From positions 62,001-126,000 of the forward strand of contig JAFEFN010000005.1 of assembly GCA_018240525.1 (NCBI GenBank): a DNA stretch of 64,000 bases, given 5' to 3'. The position numbers and the translations under genes are program-made. This document shows, piece after piece, positions 1-8,339 of this stretch. This DNA comes from Pseudomonadota bacterium (lineage in GTDB: Bacteria > Pseudomonadota > Gammaproteobacteria > Steroidobacterales > Steroidobacteraceae). Below the pieces are notes generated by a model that was given only the letters and a program-made list of their open reading frames with translations, was not told where the DNA came from and did not search any database. How positions within the stretch are numbered: position 1 is the first letter of the stretch; every line of letters begins with the position of its first letter.

Positions 1-107
1 CCTTCATCCTGCAGGGGGGGCTGGTCACCGGCCTGATGGCGATCCTTCTTTATGACGGCATGGCGGCGTTCGAGAGGAGGCTGCTGCGCAGCGTGCGGAT
101 CGAGTGA
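1..107 (+). CDS. C-terminal fragment of a probable ABC transporter permease
   Basis: Only the last 34 codons are inside the window, read in the frame that ends at the TGA at 105-107. The visible peptide has a hydrophobic stretch (LVTGLMAILLYDG) followed by an amphipathic ERRLLR tail. That is how permeases of the nitrate/taurine/sulfonate (TauC/SsuC) type commonly end, with a last membrane helix and a short basic cytoplasmic tail. The substrate cannot be judged. The assignment rests on this short tail only, so any polytopic membrane protein with a similar end remains possible. Confidence 0.4.
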   Translation, partial: FILQGGLVTGLMAILLYDGMAAFERRLLRSVRIE

Positions 108-155
108 GACTTCGCTCCCGGAAAGCGGCGGACGGCCCGCAGCGGGAACGTTTTT

Positions 156-173
156 TTGGATATAATTGTCCAA
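156..173. promoter_or_regulatory. Operator-like palindrome over a TATAAT box upstream of the desaturase
   Basis: Arms TTGGA (156-160) and TCCAA (169-173) flank a perfect TATAAT (161-166). The arrangement suggests a -10 element embedded in a repressor site about 50 bases before the desaturase start. No good -35 hexamer is visible at the expected distance. Desaturase genes are often controlled by TetR-type fatty-acid sensors, but no such regulator is in the window, so the link is inference. Confidence 0.3.
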
Positions 174-214
174 GCTAAGCCGACGCCAGGAACGGTGGAA
201 CCCCTCCCGACTCC

Positions 215-1210
215 GTGGCGGCGGATAAGGGACTTTGTCTGACGCCTCCGCCGATCGCAACGACTGCAGCGCTCGATGCGCCCACTCCCTCACGGGCGCA
301 CTCGAAACGTCGTTCCTTTGAAATCCCCACCCTGCTGCTCATCTTCGCCACCTGGTCGGCGTGGCTGGGCGTCACGGCCGCCTACGGGCACTGGAAGCTG
401 TGGGTGGTCGCGCCGCTGACGGCGCTCCTGATCAGTCTCTTCAGCTCGCTGCAGCACGAGATCGTGCACGGGCACCCGACACGCTGGCACGCACTCAACC
501 GCGCCCTGGGCATGGTGCCACTGACCCTGTGGCTGCCCTACGACCGCTACCGCACGCTGCACCGCCAGCACCACATCGATGCGCGCCTGACCGACCCGCT
601 GGACGACCCGGAGTCCTTCTACTGGCGGGCGGAGGACTGGGCACAGCTGAACCCGGTGATGCGCGGCTTCCTGCACGTGCAGCAGACCCTCGCCGGGCGG
701 ATCCTGGTGGGTGCGTTCTGGCGCATCGGCGCCTTCGTGTACACCGAGGCGCGCGCTTTCGTGCGCAACGAACCGGGCATCCGCAGCGCCTGGCTGCAGC
801 ACCTGGTGCTGTGCGTGCCGATCGTCGCCTGGCTCAAGCTGGTCTGCGGGATGCCGGTGTGGGTGTACTTCCTGGGCATGGTGGTTCCGGCCAACGGCAT
901 CCAGCTGATCCGTTCCTTCGCCGAGCACCGCGCGCGCGATGCGGTGCGCGAGCGCATCGCCATCGTGGAGGACTCGTGGATCCTGGGGCCCATGTTCCTC
1001 TTCAACAACCTGCATTCGCTGCACCACGAGGACCCGCTCATCCCCTGGTACGAGTACCCGGCGCGCTACCGCATGGCGCGCGAGCGGCTGCTCAGGAGCA
1101 ACGGCGGGCTGGTGTACCGGACCTACTTCGATGTGATGCGCCGCTACCTGTTCACCCCGCACGACCGCCTGCTGCATCCGACCGGGCGGGCGCCGGTCCC
1201 GCCGCTGTGA
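215..1210 (+). CDS. Membrane fatty acid desaturase
   Basis: This 331-residue integral membrane di-iron desaturase would introduce a double bond into an acyl chain. All three histidine boxes are present: HEIVHGH (81-87), HRQHH (116-120) and HSLHH (267-271). An extra EH pair lies at 237-238. Hydrophobic segments at about 37-80 and 190-225 would hold the membrane-spanning helices. The GTG start at 215 lacks a clear ribosome-binding site, so the first 30 residues are uncertain. It stands alone and converges on the PhnD-like/MttB pair. The family also contains carotenoid hydroxylases and ketolases, so the exact substrate is open; the LTDPLDDPES stretch after box 2 is typical of the fatty-acyl group. 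Confidence 0.85.
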   Translation: MAADKGLCLTPPPIATTAALDAPTPSRAHSKRRSFEIPTLLLIFATWSAWLGVTAAYGHWKLWVVAPLTALLISLFSSLQHEIVHGHPTRWHALNRALGMVPLTLWLPYDRYRTLHRQHHIDARLTDPLDDPESFYWRAEDWAQLNPVMRGFLHVQQTLAGRILVGAFWRIGAFVYTEARAFVRNEPGIRSAWLQHLVLCVPIVAWLKLVCGMPVWVYFLGMVVPANGIQLIRSFAEHRARDAVRERIAIVEDSWILGPMFLFNNLHSLHHEDPLIPWYEYPARYRMARERLLRSNGGLVYRTYFDVMRRYLFTPHDRLLHPTGRAPVPPL

Positions 1211-1222
1211 CTTAGCGCCGGC

Positions 1223-2011
1223 TCAGGCCGGCACCGCAAAGCCGGCGGCGATCGCCTCGCGCTCCCACGCCAGCAGCGGCGCGAACGAGGCCTCGGTGAC
1301 GCTCTGGAACCCCTCGAGGAGCAGCGGCTCGGCGGCGGCCGCGAACCAGGGCTGCCGCGCGGCCGCCACGAAGGCTTCGCGCAGGCGCTGCACCATCTGC
1401 GCCGGGGCGCCGGCGGCGATGACGAACGGCGGCATCGGCGTCAGGGGCGTGGCGCTGAGCACGCGGATCCCCGCGGTCAGCTGCGGGGCATGGCGCGCGA
1501 TCAGCAGGTGCCAGTACGCATCGAGCGGGCCGACATCGAGGCGTCCCTCGCGCACGCCGTCGAGGATGTTGCGGGCAGTGACGAGGTTGCCCGTCATCTG
1601 GCCGTAGAGCGCCGGACGCGCCGGCGTGCGGTAGGCCAACAGCTCGTGGCGGAACGCGTTGAAGCCGGACTGGGAGTGGCTCACCGTCCAGCCGGCCCGC
1701 CCGCCGAAGGTGTCCTCCAGCGTGCGGTACGGTGCCTCGGCGCGCACGATGAGGTCGGAGCGGTACACCGCGCGGCCCTGCGCCCAGTCCGCGCGCGGGA
1801 CTGGCGCCGCCAGCGGCACCACCGGGGCCATCTTCAGGGCTACCGGGTAGCCGCACATGAGCACCGCGCCCAGGTCCGGCCGCGACCACAGCGCCTCCAG
1901 CGGCTGGGGGGCCGGATAGGGCACGTAGGTGAGCGCCACGCCCGCCGCCGCGGCGATGTGGCCCAGCAGCTCGCGCCAGGCGCTCTCGACCGCCGGCGTC
2001 ACCGCGTACAT
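1223..2011 (-). CDS. PhnD-like periplasmic-binding-fold protein without signal peptide
   Basis: The product resembles the phosphate/phosphonate (PhnD-like) substrate-binding family. Visible features include a MYAVTP first strand, a SQSGFNAFRHEL segment typical of the second lobe, and a DVGPLDAYWH ligand-cleft stretch. The annotated start is the ATG at 2011. A CTG at 2038 overlaps the upstream TGA as CTGA and would add LTDWIANAR, completing the first strand, so a non-ATG coupled start is plausible. Neither start gives a signal peptide, and no permease or ATPase is next to it on this strand. It probably acts in the cytoplasm as a partner of the overlapping MttB-family gene rather than in uptake. 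That role is inference. Confidence 0.75.
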   Translation of the reverse strand: MYAVTPAVESAWRELLGHIAAAAGVALTYVPYPAPQPLEALWSRPDLGAVLMCGYPVALKMAPVVPLAAPVPRADWAQGRAVYRSDLIVRAEAPYRTLEDTFGGRAGWTVSHSQSGFNAFRHELLAYRTPARPALYGQMTGNLVTARNILDGVREGRLDVGPLDAYWHLLIARHAPQLTAGIRVLSATPLTPMPPFVIAAGAPAQMVQRLREAFVAAARQPWFAAAAEPLLLEGFQSVTEASFAPLLAWEREAIAAGFAVPA

Positions 2012-2034
2012 GCGCGCGTTGGCGATCCAGTCGG

Positions 2035-3573
2035 TCAGGCGGCGCTTCCCAGCTCGAGCGAGCGGCGGGCGACGTAGTCGGCAATCGCCTCCTTCACCGC
2101 CGGGTCCAGGGGCGGGGGCACGTAGTCGGCGAGCAGCTTCTTCCACACCCCCGTCGCCCGGTCGGTCGCGTTGCGCGCCCCGGCCTCGGACCAGTTCTCG
2201 TAGTTGGACCAGTCCGAGAGCAGCGGCCGGTAGAAGGCGTGCTCGTAGCGGGCGAGGGTGTGCGCGGAGCCGAAGAAGTGCCCGCCCGCGGCGATGTCCT
2301 TGATGGCCTCCACCGCCAGGTCATCGTCGGTGAAGCTCACCGGTTTCAGGATCTCGGCCCAGTTGCGCAGCAGTTCGGCGTCCACGACGATCTTCTCGAG
2401 CGAGGCGGACAGCCCGCCCTCGAGCCAGCCGGCGGCGTGGTTGATGAGGTGGCTGTGGCTGAGGATGGCCGCCTGCAGCGAGAACGCCGTCTCGTAGGTG
2501 GACTGCGCATCCACCATGGGCGAGGCGTTCACGGCGCTGGTGCGCACCGGGATCTTCAGGCGGCGCCCGATCTGCGCCCCGGCGATGACCGCGTGCACGT
2601 ACTCCGGGGTGCCGAAGGCCGGCGAACCGGTGCGCATGTCGACGTTGGAGGTGAAGCCGCCCATGACGCAGGGGGCTCCCGGACGGATGAGCTGGCACAG
2701 GGCGATGATCCCCAGGGCCTCGGCGGTCTGCTGCACCAGTGCGCCGGCCAGGGTGACCGGTGCCATGGCCCCCATGAGGGTGAACGGGGTGATCACGACC
2801 GCCTGGCCGTGCCGCGCCATGATCATGATGTTGTCGAGGATCTCCTCGTCCACGCGCCGCGGTGAGTTGACGTTGGTGACGGTCATCAGGGTCGGGCGGA
2901 CGGCCAGCTCCTCGATGGAGCAGCCATGCTCGATGGCCGACATCGCCAGGGCATCGCTGGCCTGCACGCCGCCGACCCCGCGCGCGGCCCACACCGTGTC
3001 CGCGCACTCGATGTGGGCCTGGTAGGCGGCCAGGTGGCGGAAGGCCACCGGCACGTTGACCGGCTCGACGACGATGCCGCCCTGCCAGTGCAGGATGCCG
3101 AGGCTGTGGGTCAGCTTGAGGATGTTGCGGAACGCCTCGATGTCTCCGTAGCGGCGCCCGCCCTCGAGGTCGCGGATGTTCGGCGCCCCGTTCACGGGGC
3201 CGAAGTTCACCACGTTGCCGCCGACGTGCAGGTCGCGCGCGCCGTTGCGGGCGTGCAGCACGAATTGCGCCGGCGCGGTGGCGAGGCAGGCCTGCACCAG
3301 GTCGCGGCCGAGGCGCACGACCTGCGTGGCTTCATCGACGCTGGCGCCAGCTTTCCGGTAGATCTCGCGCGCCGTGGCGCTGCGGATCTCGAGGCCGGCT
3401 TCCTCGAGGATGCGGTAGGCCGCCTCGAGGATGCGCTCGACCTGCTCCGCCGAGAGAATCTCCAGGGGGGGCCAGCGATTCTCCAGGCGCGGGATCGGGG
3501 CCAAGCTCGGCCCCGTGGTGCGTGGCGCGCGCCCGCCGCCGCGGCGGCGCGCCGGAGCCGGAGCATCTGTCAT
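2035..3573 (-). CDS. Trimethylamine methyltransferase (MttB) superfamily protein, non-pyrrolysine
   Basis: This is a 512-residue TIM-barrel methyltransferase of the MttB superfamily. Members transfer a methyl group from a quaternary or tertiary amine to a corrinoid protein. The reading frame is continuous with no internal TAG, so it lacks pyrrolysine, like the betaine-demethylating members (MtgB, MtpB, MtcB) rather than true trimethylamine methyltransferase. Recognisable blocks include NFGPVNGAPNIRD, MVDAQSTYET and HLINHAAGWLEGGLSAS. The N terminus (1-25) is basic and probably disordered. No corrinoid protein or reductive activase is in the window. The gene overlaps the PhnD-like gene by a few bases and they are probably translated together. 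Substrate unknown. Confidence 0.88.
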   Translation of the reverse strand: MTDAPAPARRRGGGRAPRTTGPSLAPIPRLENRWPPLEILSAEQVERILEAAYRILEEAGLEIRSATAREIYRKAGASVDEATQVVRLGRDLVQACLATAPAQFVLHARNGARDLHVGGNVVNFGPVNGAPNIRDLEGGRRYGDIEAFRNILKLTHSLGILHWQGGIVVEPVNVPVAFRHLAAYQAHIECADTVWAARGVGGVQASDALAMSAIEHGCSIEELAVRPTLMTVTNVNSPRRVDEEILDNIMIMARHGQAVVITPFTLMGAMAPVTLAGALVQQTAEALGIIALCQLIRPGAPCVMGGFTSNVDMRTGSPAFGTPEYVHAVIAGAQIGRRLKIPVRTSAVNASPMVDAQSTYETAFSLQAAILSHSHLINHAAGWLEGGLSASLEKIVVDAELLRNWAEILKPVSFTDDDLAVEAIKDIAAGGHFFGSAHTLARYEHAFYRPLLSDWSNYENWSEAGARNATDRATGVWKKLLADYVPPPLDPAVKEAIADYVARRSLELGSAA

Positions 3574-3691
3574 CGACTGGCCTCACGCGATCGTTGCCGG
3601 AAAGCGCCACGATGCTACGGAGGCGGCTGGGCGTTGTCGAATCGCCCCCGTACGCTCAGGGGCGGGGCATCCTTGCCCCGCCCTCGATGCC

Positions 3692-4513
3692 CTAGCGCAC
3701 GGATGCGTCGCTGTCCGCCTGCGCGAAGCGTCCCTGCGGGTCGGAGAACACGACCTCCACGCGGCGGTTCTGCTGGCGCCCCGCGGCCGTGGCGTTGGTC
3801 GCCACCGGCATGTCCTCGCCCTTGCCGACCGCGTGCAGGTTCTGCGCCGGCACGCCGCGTTCGATCAGCGCGGTGGCCACCGCATCCGCGCGCCGCTGCG
3901 AGAGCTCCTCGTTGGTGGCCACGGAACCTGTGCTGTCGGTGTGGCCCTCGATGATCAGCCGGGTCTGTGGGTTTGCCTGCAGGTAGGCGGCCAGCCGGTC
4001 AAGCGTCGCCATCGCCCCGGGCTTCAGGTTCGCCTTGCCGGTGTCGAACAGCATGTCACCCATGGTCACCACCATGCCGCGCTCGGTCTGCTTCGCCTGC
4101 AGCTGCGCCAACTGCGCCTGCGCGGCCGCCAGCTGCTCCTTCGCATTGTTCGCCTCGCGCGCACGCGCCTCCAGCAGGGCGTGGGCACGAGCCTCGCCCG
4201 CCTGCGCGATCTGCTGCCGCGCGACCGCCTCCTCGACGCGCGCCTGGCCGGCCTGGGCATGGCGCTCGGCCAGATAGGCAAGGTGATCCACCTCGCTCAG
4301 CGGCTCGTTATGCTGCTGGGCCGCTTCGGCCTGCGCCAAGCGGTTCCGGGCGGCTTCCAGGTCCTTGGCGGCGGCTTGCTGCGCCATCGGTTGCTGCGCG
4401 AGCACCTCGATCTGCGCACGGGCCCGGTCGAGCTGGTCACTGTGCGGGGGAGTGGAGGCGCAGGCGGCCAGCAGTGCCGCGAGGGTGCCGGTGAAGGGGA
4501 TCTTTCGGTTCAT
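3692..4513 (-). CDS. OmpA-family peptidoglycan-associated lipoprotein
   Basis: The 273-residue product has a signal peptide with lipobox LLAAC, so Cys18 is the predicted lipidated residue. A long alanine/glutamine-rich coiled coil (about 25-145) follows, then a C-terminal OmpA domain. The peptidoglycan-binding core is recognisable from IIEGHTDSTGS, the repeated RRADAV segment and NRRVEVV. It should link the outer membrane to the cell wall. It lies 20 bases downstream of a DUF4398-like lipoprotein gene with the same domain style, indicating a two-gene operon. This resembles the common YiaD/DUF4398 arrangement; the exact physiological role is not known. Confidence 0.88.
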   Translation of the reverse strand: MNRKIPFTGTLAALLAACASTPPHSDQLDRARAQIEVLAQQPMAQQAAAKDLEAARNRLAQAEAAQQHNEPLSEVDHLAYLAERHAQAGQARVEEAVARQQIAQAGEARAHALLEARAREANNAKEQLAAAQAQLAQLQAKQTERGMVVTMGDMLFDTGKANLKPGAMATLDRLAAYLQANPQTRLIIEGHTDSTGSVATNEELSQRRADAVATALIERGVPAQNLHAVGKGEDMPVATNATAAGRQQNRRVEVVFSDPQGRFAQADSDASVR

Positions 4514-4533
4514 TGCTGCTCCTGTGCGCGCGG

Positions 4534-4953
4534 CTATTGCGGCTGCCGCGGGGTGGGGGTCGGCAGCGGTGCCGTGGTGTCCGCATCCGCCGCACGGTCC
4601 GCTTCCTGGCGGACCGTCGAATTGCTGCGGTCAATCTCGTGCGCAGCCTTCCCGGCCTCGCCCGCACCGGCCCGGGCCATGGCGAGGTCCGCATCCGCGC
4701 CAGCCGACTCGGCGTAGGCGCGGGCCGCGTCGTACTGGCGGGCGACATTGGCCGTCTCGGCCGCGGTCAGCTCCTCGTGCGCCCGCTGCAGGTCCGGTGC
4801 CGCATATTGCTGGGCGTTGGCCTTCTCGGCCTGCTCCACCAGCGTGTGCGCCCGCGTGATCTCGTCGTTCGCCGGCGGCCCCTGCGAGGCGCAGCCGACG
4901 CAGGCGAGCGCCAGCGCGAGGCCCGGAATGACCATGCGAGTGCGTGCAGACAT
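4534..4953 (-). CDS. DUF4398-like lipoprotein
   Basis: Translation from ATG 4953 gives 139 residues and is preceded by a good AGGAAG ribosome-binding site. Longer in-frame starts upstream are rejected because they would place the signal peptide internally. The protein has a lipobox ending in VGC, followed by a predicted helical domain rich in Ala, Glu and Asp (EELTAAETANVARQYD), typical of DUF4398. The tail is proline-rich. It is probably an outer-membrane or periplasmic structural lipoprotein expressed with the OmpA-type gene 20 bases downstream. No enzymatic motif is visible. Confidence 0.75.
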   Translation of the reverse strand: MSARTRMVIPGLALALACVGCASQGPPANDEITRAHTLVEQAEKANAQQYAAPDLQRAHEELTAAETANVARQYDAARAYAESAGADADLAMARAGAGEAGKAAHEIDRSNSTVRQEADRAADADTTAPLPTPTPRQPQ

Positions 4954-5127
4954 GAGGATCTTCCTGTCGTTGTAACCGGGCATCATCATCCCGTCACGCT
5001 TGCCCGCGAGGTGTAAGTCGGGAACGGATGCGAGGGCAGGGCGCGAAGGTCGTCGCAGCGTAGGCTCCGTCCGACCCTCGAGGCGCTGCCGCCACCGCGG
5101 ACGCCTGGCGTACACTGCCGTGGGGAA

Positions 5128-5979
5128 ATGGCCACGCATGTTCCGATGAACGTCACCGCAGCCGAGGTCGAAGCGTACGAGCGCGATGGCGCGGTGGTCC
5201 TGCGCGGGCTGCTGAGGCGCGCGGAACTGGATGAATTGCGCGCCGGCATCGACGCCAACCTCGCCGCGCCCAGCGCGCGCGCGAAGCTTGCGAGCACGCG
5301 CGACGATCCAGGCCGCTTCATCGAGGACTTCTGCTGCTGGCAGGAGAACGAGCACTACCGGCGCGTGATCTTCAACTCGCGGCTGGGCGAGGTCGGGGCG
5401 GCGCTGATGCGCAGCCGGACCGCGCGCCTGCACCACGACCACATGCTCACGAAGGAGCCGGGCACGCGCACGCGCACGCCCTGGCACCAGGACCAGCCGT
5501 ACTACAACATCACCGGCCGCCAGAACTGCAGCTACTGGATCCCGGTGGACCCGGTCAGCAGAGAATCAACGCTGGAGCTGGTGGCGGGCTCGCACCGCGG
5601 ACCGTGGCTCATGCCGCGCACGTTCATGGACGCGCAGGCGAAGTGGTTCCCCGAGGGTACGCTTGCCGAGCGGCCGGACATCGACGCGCACCGCGCGGAT
5701 CACCGCGTCCTGGGCTGGGCGCTGGAGCCAGGCGATGCGGTCTGCTTCCACATGCTCACGCTGCATGGCTCGGCAGGTGTGCCCGGCGAGGGAAGGCGGC
5801 GGGTCTTCTCGGTGCGCCTGGTCGGTGATGACATCCGCCACGCACCGCGCCCGTGGAGGACCTCACCGGAGTTTCCGGGGCTCACCGCGCAGCTGCCGGA
5901 GGGGGCTCCCCTCGAGCATCCGCTGTTCCCGCTGCTGTGGGCGGACGGCGCGCCGGTGCGCGTTCAGAACCCGACGTAA
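5128..5979 (+). CDS. Phytanoyl-CoA dioxygenase (PhyH) family Fe(II)/2-oxoglutarate oxygenase
   Basis: The 283-residue protein matches the PhyH fold. The iron-binding facial triad is HxD at His120/Asp122 (TPWHQDQPYYN) plus the distal His213 (LTLHGS). A downstream RRRVFSVRL segment provides the arginine that usually binds 2-oxoglutarate. The N-terminal EAYERDGAVVLRGLL is the standard opening helix and strand. Such enzymes hydroxylate lipids, osmolytes or secondary metabolites, and the substrate cannot be read from the sequence. The start is either 5128 or the Met at residue 7. Its last 16 bases overlap the end of the convergent LuxR-type regulator. Confidence 0.85.
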   Translation: MATHVPMNVTAAEVEAYERDGAVVLRGLLRRAELDELRAGIDANLAAPSARAKLASTRDDPGRFIEDFCCWQENEHYRRVIFNSRLGEVGAALMRSRTARLHHDHMLTKEPGTRTRTPWHQDQPYYNITGRQNCSYWIPVDPVSRESTLELVAGSHRGPWLMPRTFMDAQAKWFPEGTLAERPDIDAHRADHRVLGWALEPGDAVCFHMLTLHGSAGVPGEGRRRVFSVRLVGDDIRHAPRPWRTSPEFPGLTAQLPEGAPLEHPLFPLLWADGAPVRVQNPT

Positions 5980-6617
5980 CCGTGGGTGATCGCGAAGGCG
6001 ACCACGCCGGTCGCCGAGCGCACCCCGAGCTTGCGCATGAGGTTGGTGCGGTGGCGCTCGACCGTCTTGTGGCTTAAGGACAGCAGCTGTGCCATCTCGC
6101 GCGTGCGGTAGCCCTCGGCAATGAGCGTGACCACCTCCTGCTCACGCGCGGTGAGCAGGCCAGCGCTTTCCGTGCGGCGCGTGCGGGGCGTCACCCGCGC
6201 CGAGCCGGACGGCGGCTCGAGCACGGTCCTGCTGATGTAGTGGCGGCGCTCGGCCAGGGCATGCAGGGCATTGAAGAGCTCGGCGCGCTGGTCGTTGCGC
6301 AGCACGTAGCCGTCGGCGCCGGCGCGGCGCGCCGCCTCGATCGCCTGGCCTTCGCCGCTGACCGACAGCACCAGCACGGTCGCCTCGGGCCAGCGCTTTT
6401 TAACGTGGGCGATGGTCTGGGGGCCGCTCTTCATGGCGAGCGCGAAGTCCATGATCACCACCTGGGGGCGCAGGTCGCCGCGCGCCCGCAACGCGGCGCG
6501 CGCGCTGGAGAAGGTGGCGTCGAGGTGCAGCGCCTCGTCCTGCTGCAGCAGGGCGCACAGGCCGTCCCGGGCGATGCCTTCGCCATCGATGACCAGAATA
6601 TGAGTCTTGCGACGCAT
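5964..6617 (-). CDS. LuxR/NarL-type response regulator with degenerate receiver
   Basis: A receiver domain (1-120) is followed by a LuxR helix-turn-helix (about 150-215, LTAREQEVVTLIAEGY and SHKTVERHRTNLMRKLGV). ATG 6617 is chosen because MRRKTHILVID is the canonical first strand; the longer frame upstream is not conserved-looking. The phospho-acceptor Asp57 is present, but the acidic pocket is only D11-G-E13 instead of two adjacent acids. The conserved lysine is replaced by Arg107 (GYVLRN). Phosphorylation may therefore be altered or absent. It follows the winged-helix/TPR regulator by 73 bases on the same strand, and no histidine kinase is adjacent. Confidence 0.85.
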   Translation of the reverse strand: MRRKTHILVIDGEGIARDGLCALLQQDEALHLDATFSSARAALRARGDLRPQVVIMDFALAMKSGPQTIAHVKKRWPEATVLVLSVSGEGQAIEAARRAGADGYVLRNDQRAELFNALHALAERRHYISRTVLEPPSGSARVTPRTRRTESAGLLTAREQEVVTLIAEGYRTREMAQLLSLSHKTVERHRTNLMRKLGVRSATGVVAFAITHGYVGF

Positions 6618-6690
6618 GCGGCCCCCCCGGGGAACGAATATACGCCACAACCCGGCCACGGCAACCTGCCGCGGGGCCGTCGTCGATCCT

Positions 6691-8307
6691 TCAGAGCTTC
6701 TCGCGCAGGCGCTGGAAGCGCGGGTCATCCCGCAGGCTGTCGTAGTCCGGATCGTGGTCCACCCACTCCGCCTTGCCCCACCCGCGACCGAACACGCGCT
6801 CCAGGATCTGCAGGGCTTCCTCCTTCAGGCCCTGCCGGGCGCGGATGCAGGCCGCGTTCACCAGCGCGCCGACATCCTCGGGGTACAGGTCCACGGCGCG
6901 CTGCGACCATTCCAGCGCCGTGGCCACCTCCTGGGCCTCGTACAGCGCGATGGCGCCGATGGACAGTGCGCGCACGTCGCGGGGGTTGAGGGCGAGCGCG
7001 CGCCGCGCGCGGATCGCGCCCTCCTGGTTCAGGGCGGCCGCCTCGCCGGCCCGTCCGAGCATGCGCAGTGACTGCGCCGCCAGGATTGCGCTCTGGAAGT
7101 CCTCGCGCCGCACTTGCGACGCCTTGCAGAACAGGTCGACGGACTCGGCGACGTTGCCGCGGGCAAAACAGCTGCGGCCGAAGAAGTAGTAGGCATCGAA
7201 CAGGTTCGGGTTGATCTCGATGGCGGTCTGGAAGTGCGTGCGCGCCTCATCGTGCCGGCGCTGCAGCGAGCAGGCGAGGCCCCGGGCGACGTGCGAGTCT
7301 GCCAGCTCCGGGGCCAGGTGCATCGCCCGCTGCGCGGCCTGGTCGGCGCGGGCGAGGTTATCCGCCTCGCTCCCCCACCATTCGAACAGCCAGGCATGCA
7401 CGAAGGCCAGTCCGGCCCACGCGGGCGCGTAGGCGGGGTCCACGGCGAGTGCCTGTTCAAACATCTGCGCGCTGTGCAGCAGTTCGGAGCGCTCGAGCCC
7501 GCTCAGGCCCTGCCTTCCACGCAGGTAGTACTCGTAGGTGGCGATGGCGGTGGGCGGCCGGCGCAGCGCCTCGCGCTCGCGCCCGGACAGATCAGCCCCG
7601 CGCAGGATGCCGGCCACGGTCTCTGCGATCTCGTCCTGGATGGCGAAGAGGTTGCCGAGTTCACGCTCGAAGCGCCGGCTCCACTTGTGAAAGCCGCTGG
7701 CCACCTCGACGAGCTGCACCGTGATGCGCACGCGCTCGCCGAGCCGGCGCACGCTGCCCGTCAGCAGCGAGTCGACACCCAGCTTCCGGCCGATCCGGCG
7801 CGGATCGCTGCCCGCATGCATCCGGAAGGCCGCGCTGCGCGCGGTGACACGGACGCCATCGACGTGCGTCAGCGCATTGAGCAACTCCTCGGCCAGACCC
7901 TCGCAGAAGTAGGCCTGGTCGTGCTCGGCACTGAGGTCCTTGAAAGGCAGCACGGCGATGCTGGCCGCCTCGGCGGCGGTGGCAGCCGGGAGCGCCGGTG
8001 GCGGCGAGCCGATGAACTGGTAACCCACCCGGTGCCGCGTCTGGATGTAGCGCGGCCGCTGCGGGTCGTCCTCGAGTGCCTTGCGCAGCTCCTGGATGCA
8101 GCTCACCAGGGCGTCGTCGCCGACGACCGTGCGCCCCCACACCGAACTGAACAGCTCCTGCTTGGTGACCGGCTCGCCGGCACGGGCCACCAGCCGGGCG
8201 AGTACGTGGGCCGCCTTGCGGGTCAGCCGGACCTCCCTGTCACCGCTCCACAGTCGCGCCGTGGAGGGTTCGAAGTGGAAGGGGCCGAAGCTCACGCGCG
8301 CGTTCAT
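6691..8307 (-). CDS. Winged-helix/TPR transcriptional regulator
   Basis: The 538-residue protein opens with an OmpR/PhoB-type winged helix (about 5-100, including RLTRKAAHVLARLVA and HRVGYQFIG). A TolB/FlgO-like domain follows (AVLPFKDLSAEHDQAYF), common in CadC-like and adenylate-cyclase-associated regulators, and then at least five TPR-like repeats to the C terminus. No transmembrane helix separates the parts, unlike CadC, so it should be cytoplasmic. ATG 8307 is preferred because the winged helix begins immediately after it. It is divergent from the mddA-like gene and probably co-transcribed with the LuxR-type regulator. Signal and targets are unknown. Confidence 0.8.
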   Translation of the reverse strand: MNARVSFGPFHFEPSTARLWSGDREVRLTRKAAHVLARLVARAGEPVTKQELFSSVWGRTVVGDDALVSCIQELRKALEDDPQRPRYIQTRHRVGYQFIGSPPPALPAATAAEAASIAVLPFKDLSAEHDQAYFCEGLAEELLNALTHVDGVRVTARSAAFRMHAGSDPRRIGRKLGVDSLLTGSVRRLGERVRITVQLVEVASGFHKWSRRFERELGNLFAIQDEIAETVAGILRGADLSGREREALRRPPTAIATYEYYLRGRQGLSGLERSELLHSAQMFEQALAVDPAYAPAWAGLAFVHAWLFEWWGSEADNLARADQAAQRAMHLAPELADSHVARGLACSLQRRHDEARTHFQTAIEINPNLFDAYYFFGRSCFARGNVAESVDLFCKASQVRREDFQSAILAAQSLRMLGRAGEAAALNQEGAIRARRALALNPRDVRALSIGAIALYEAQEVATALEWSQRAVDLYPEDVGALVNAACIRARQGLKEEALQILERVFGRGWGKAEWVDHDPDYDSLRDDPRFQRLREKL

Positions 8308-8339
8308 CGCAGTTCTTCGCGTTCCGGCCGTTGCGCTCG

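Noticed and set aside
2035..3573. Pyrrolysine-containing trimethylamine methyltransferase
   Set aside because: The frame is continuous with no in-frame TAG, and no pylRS/tRNA-Pyl genes are visible.
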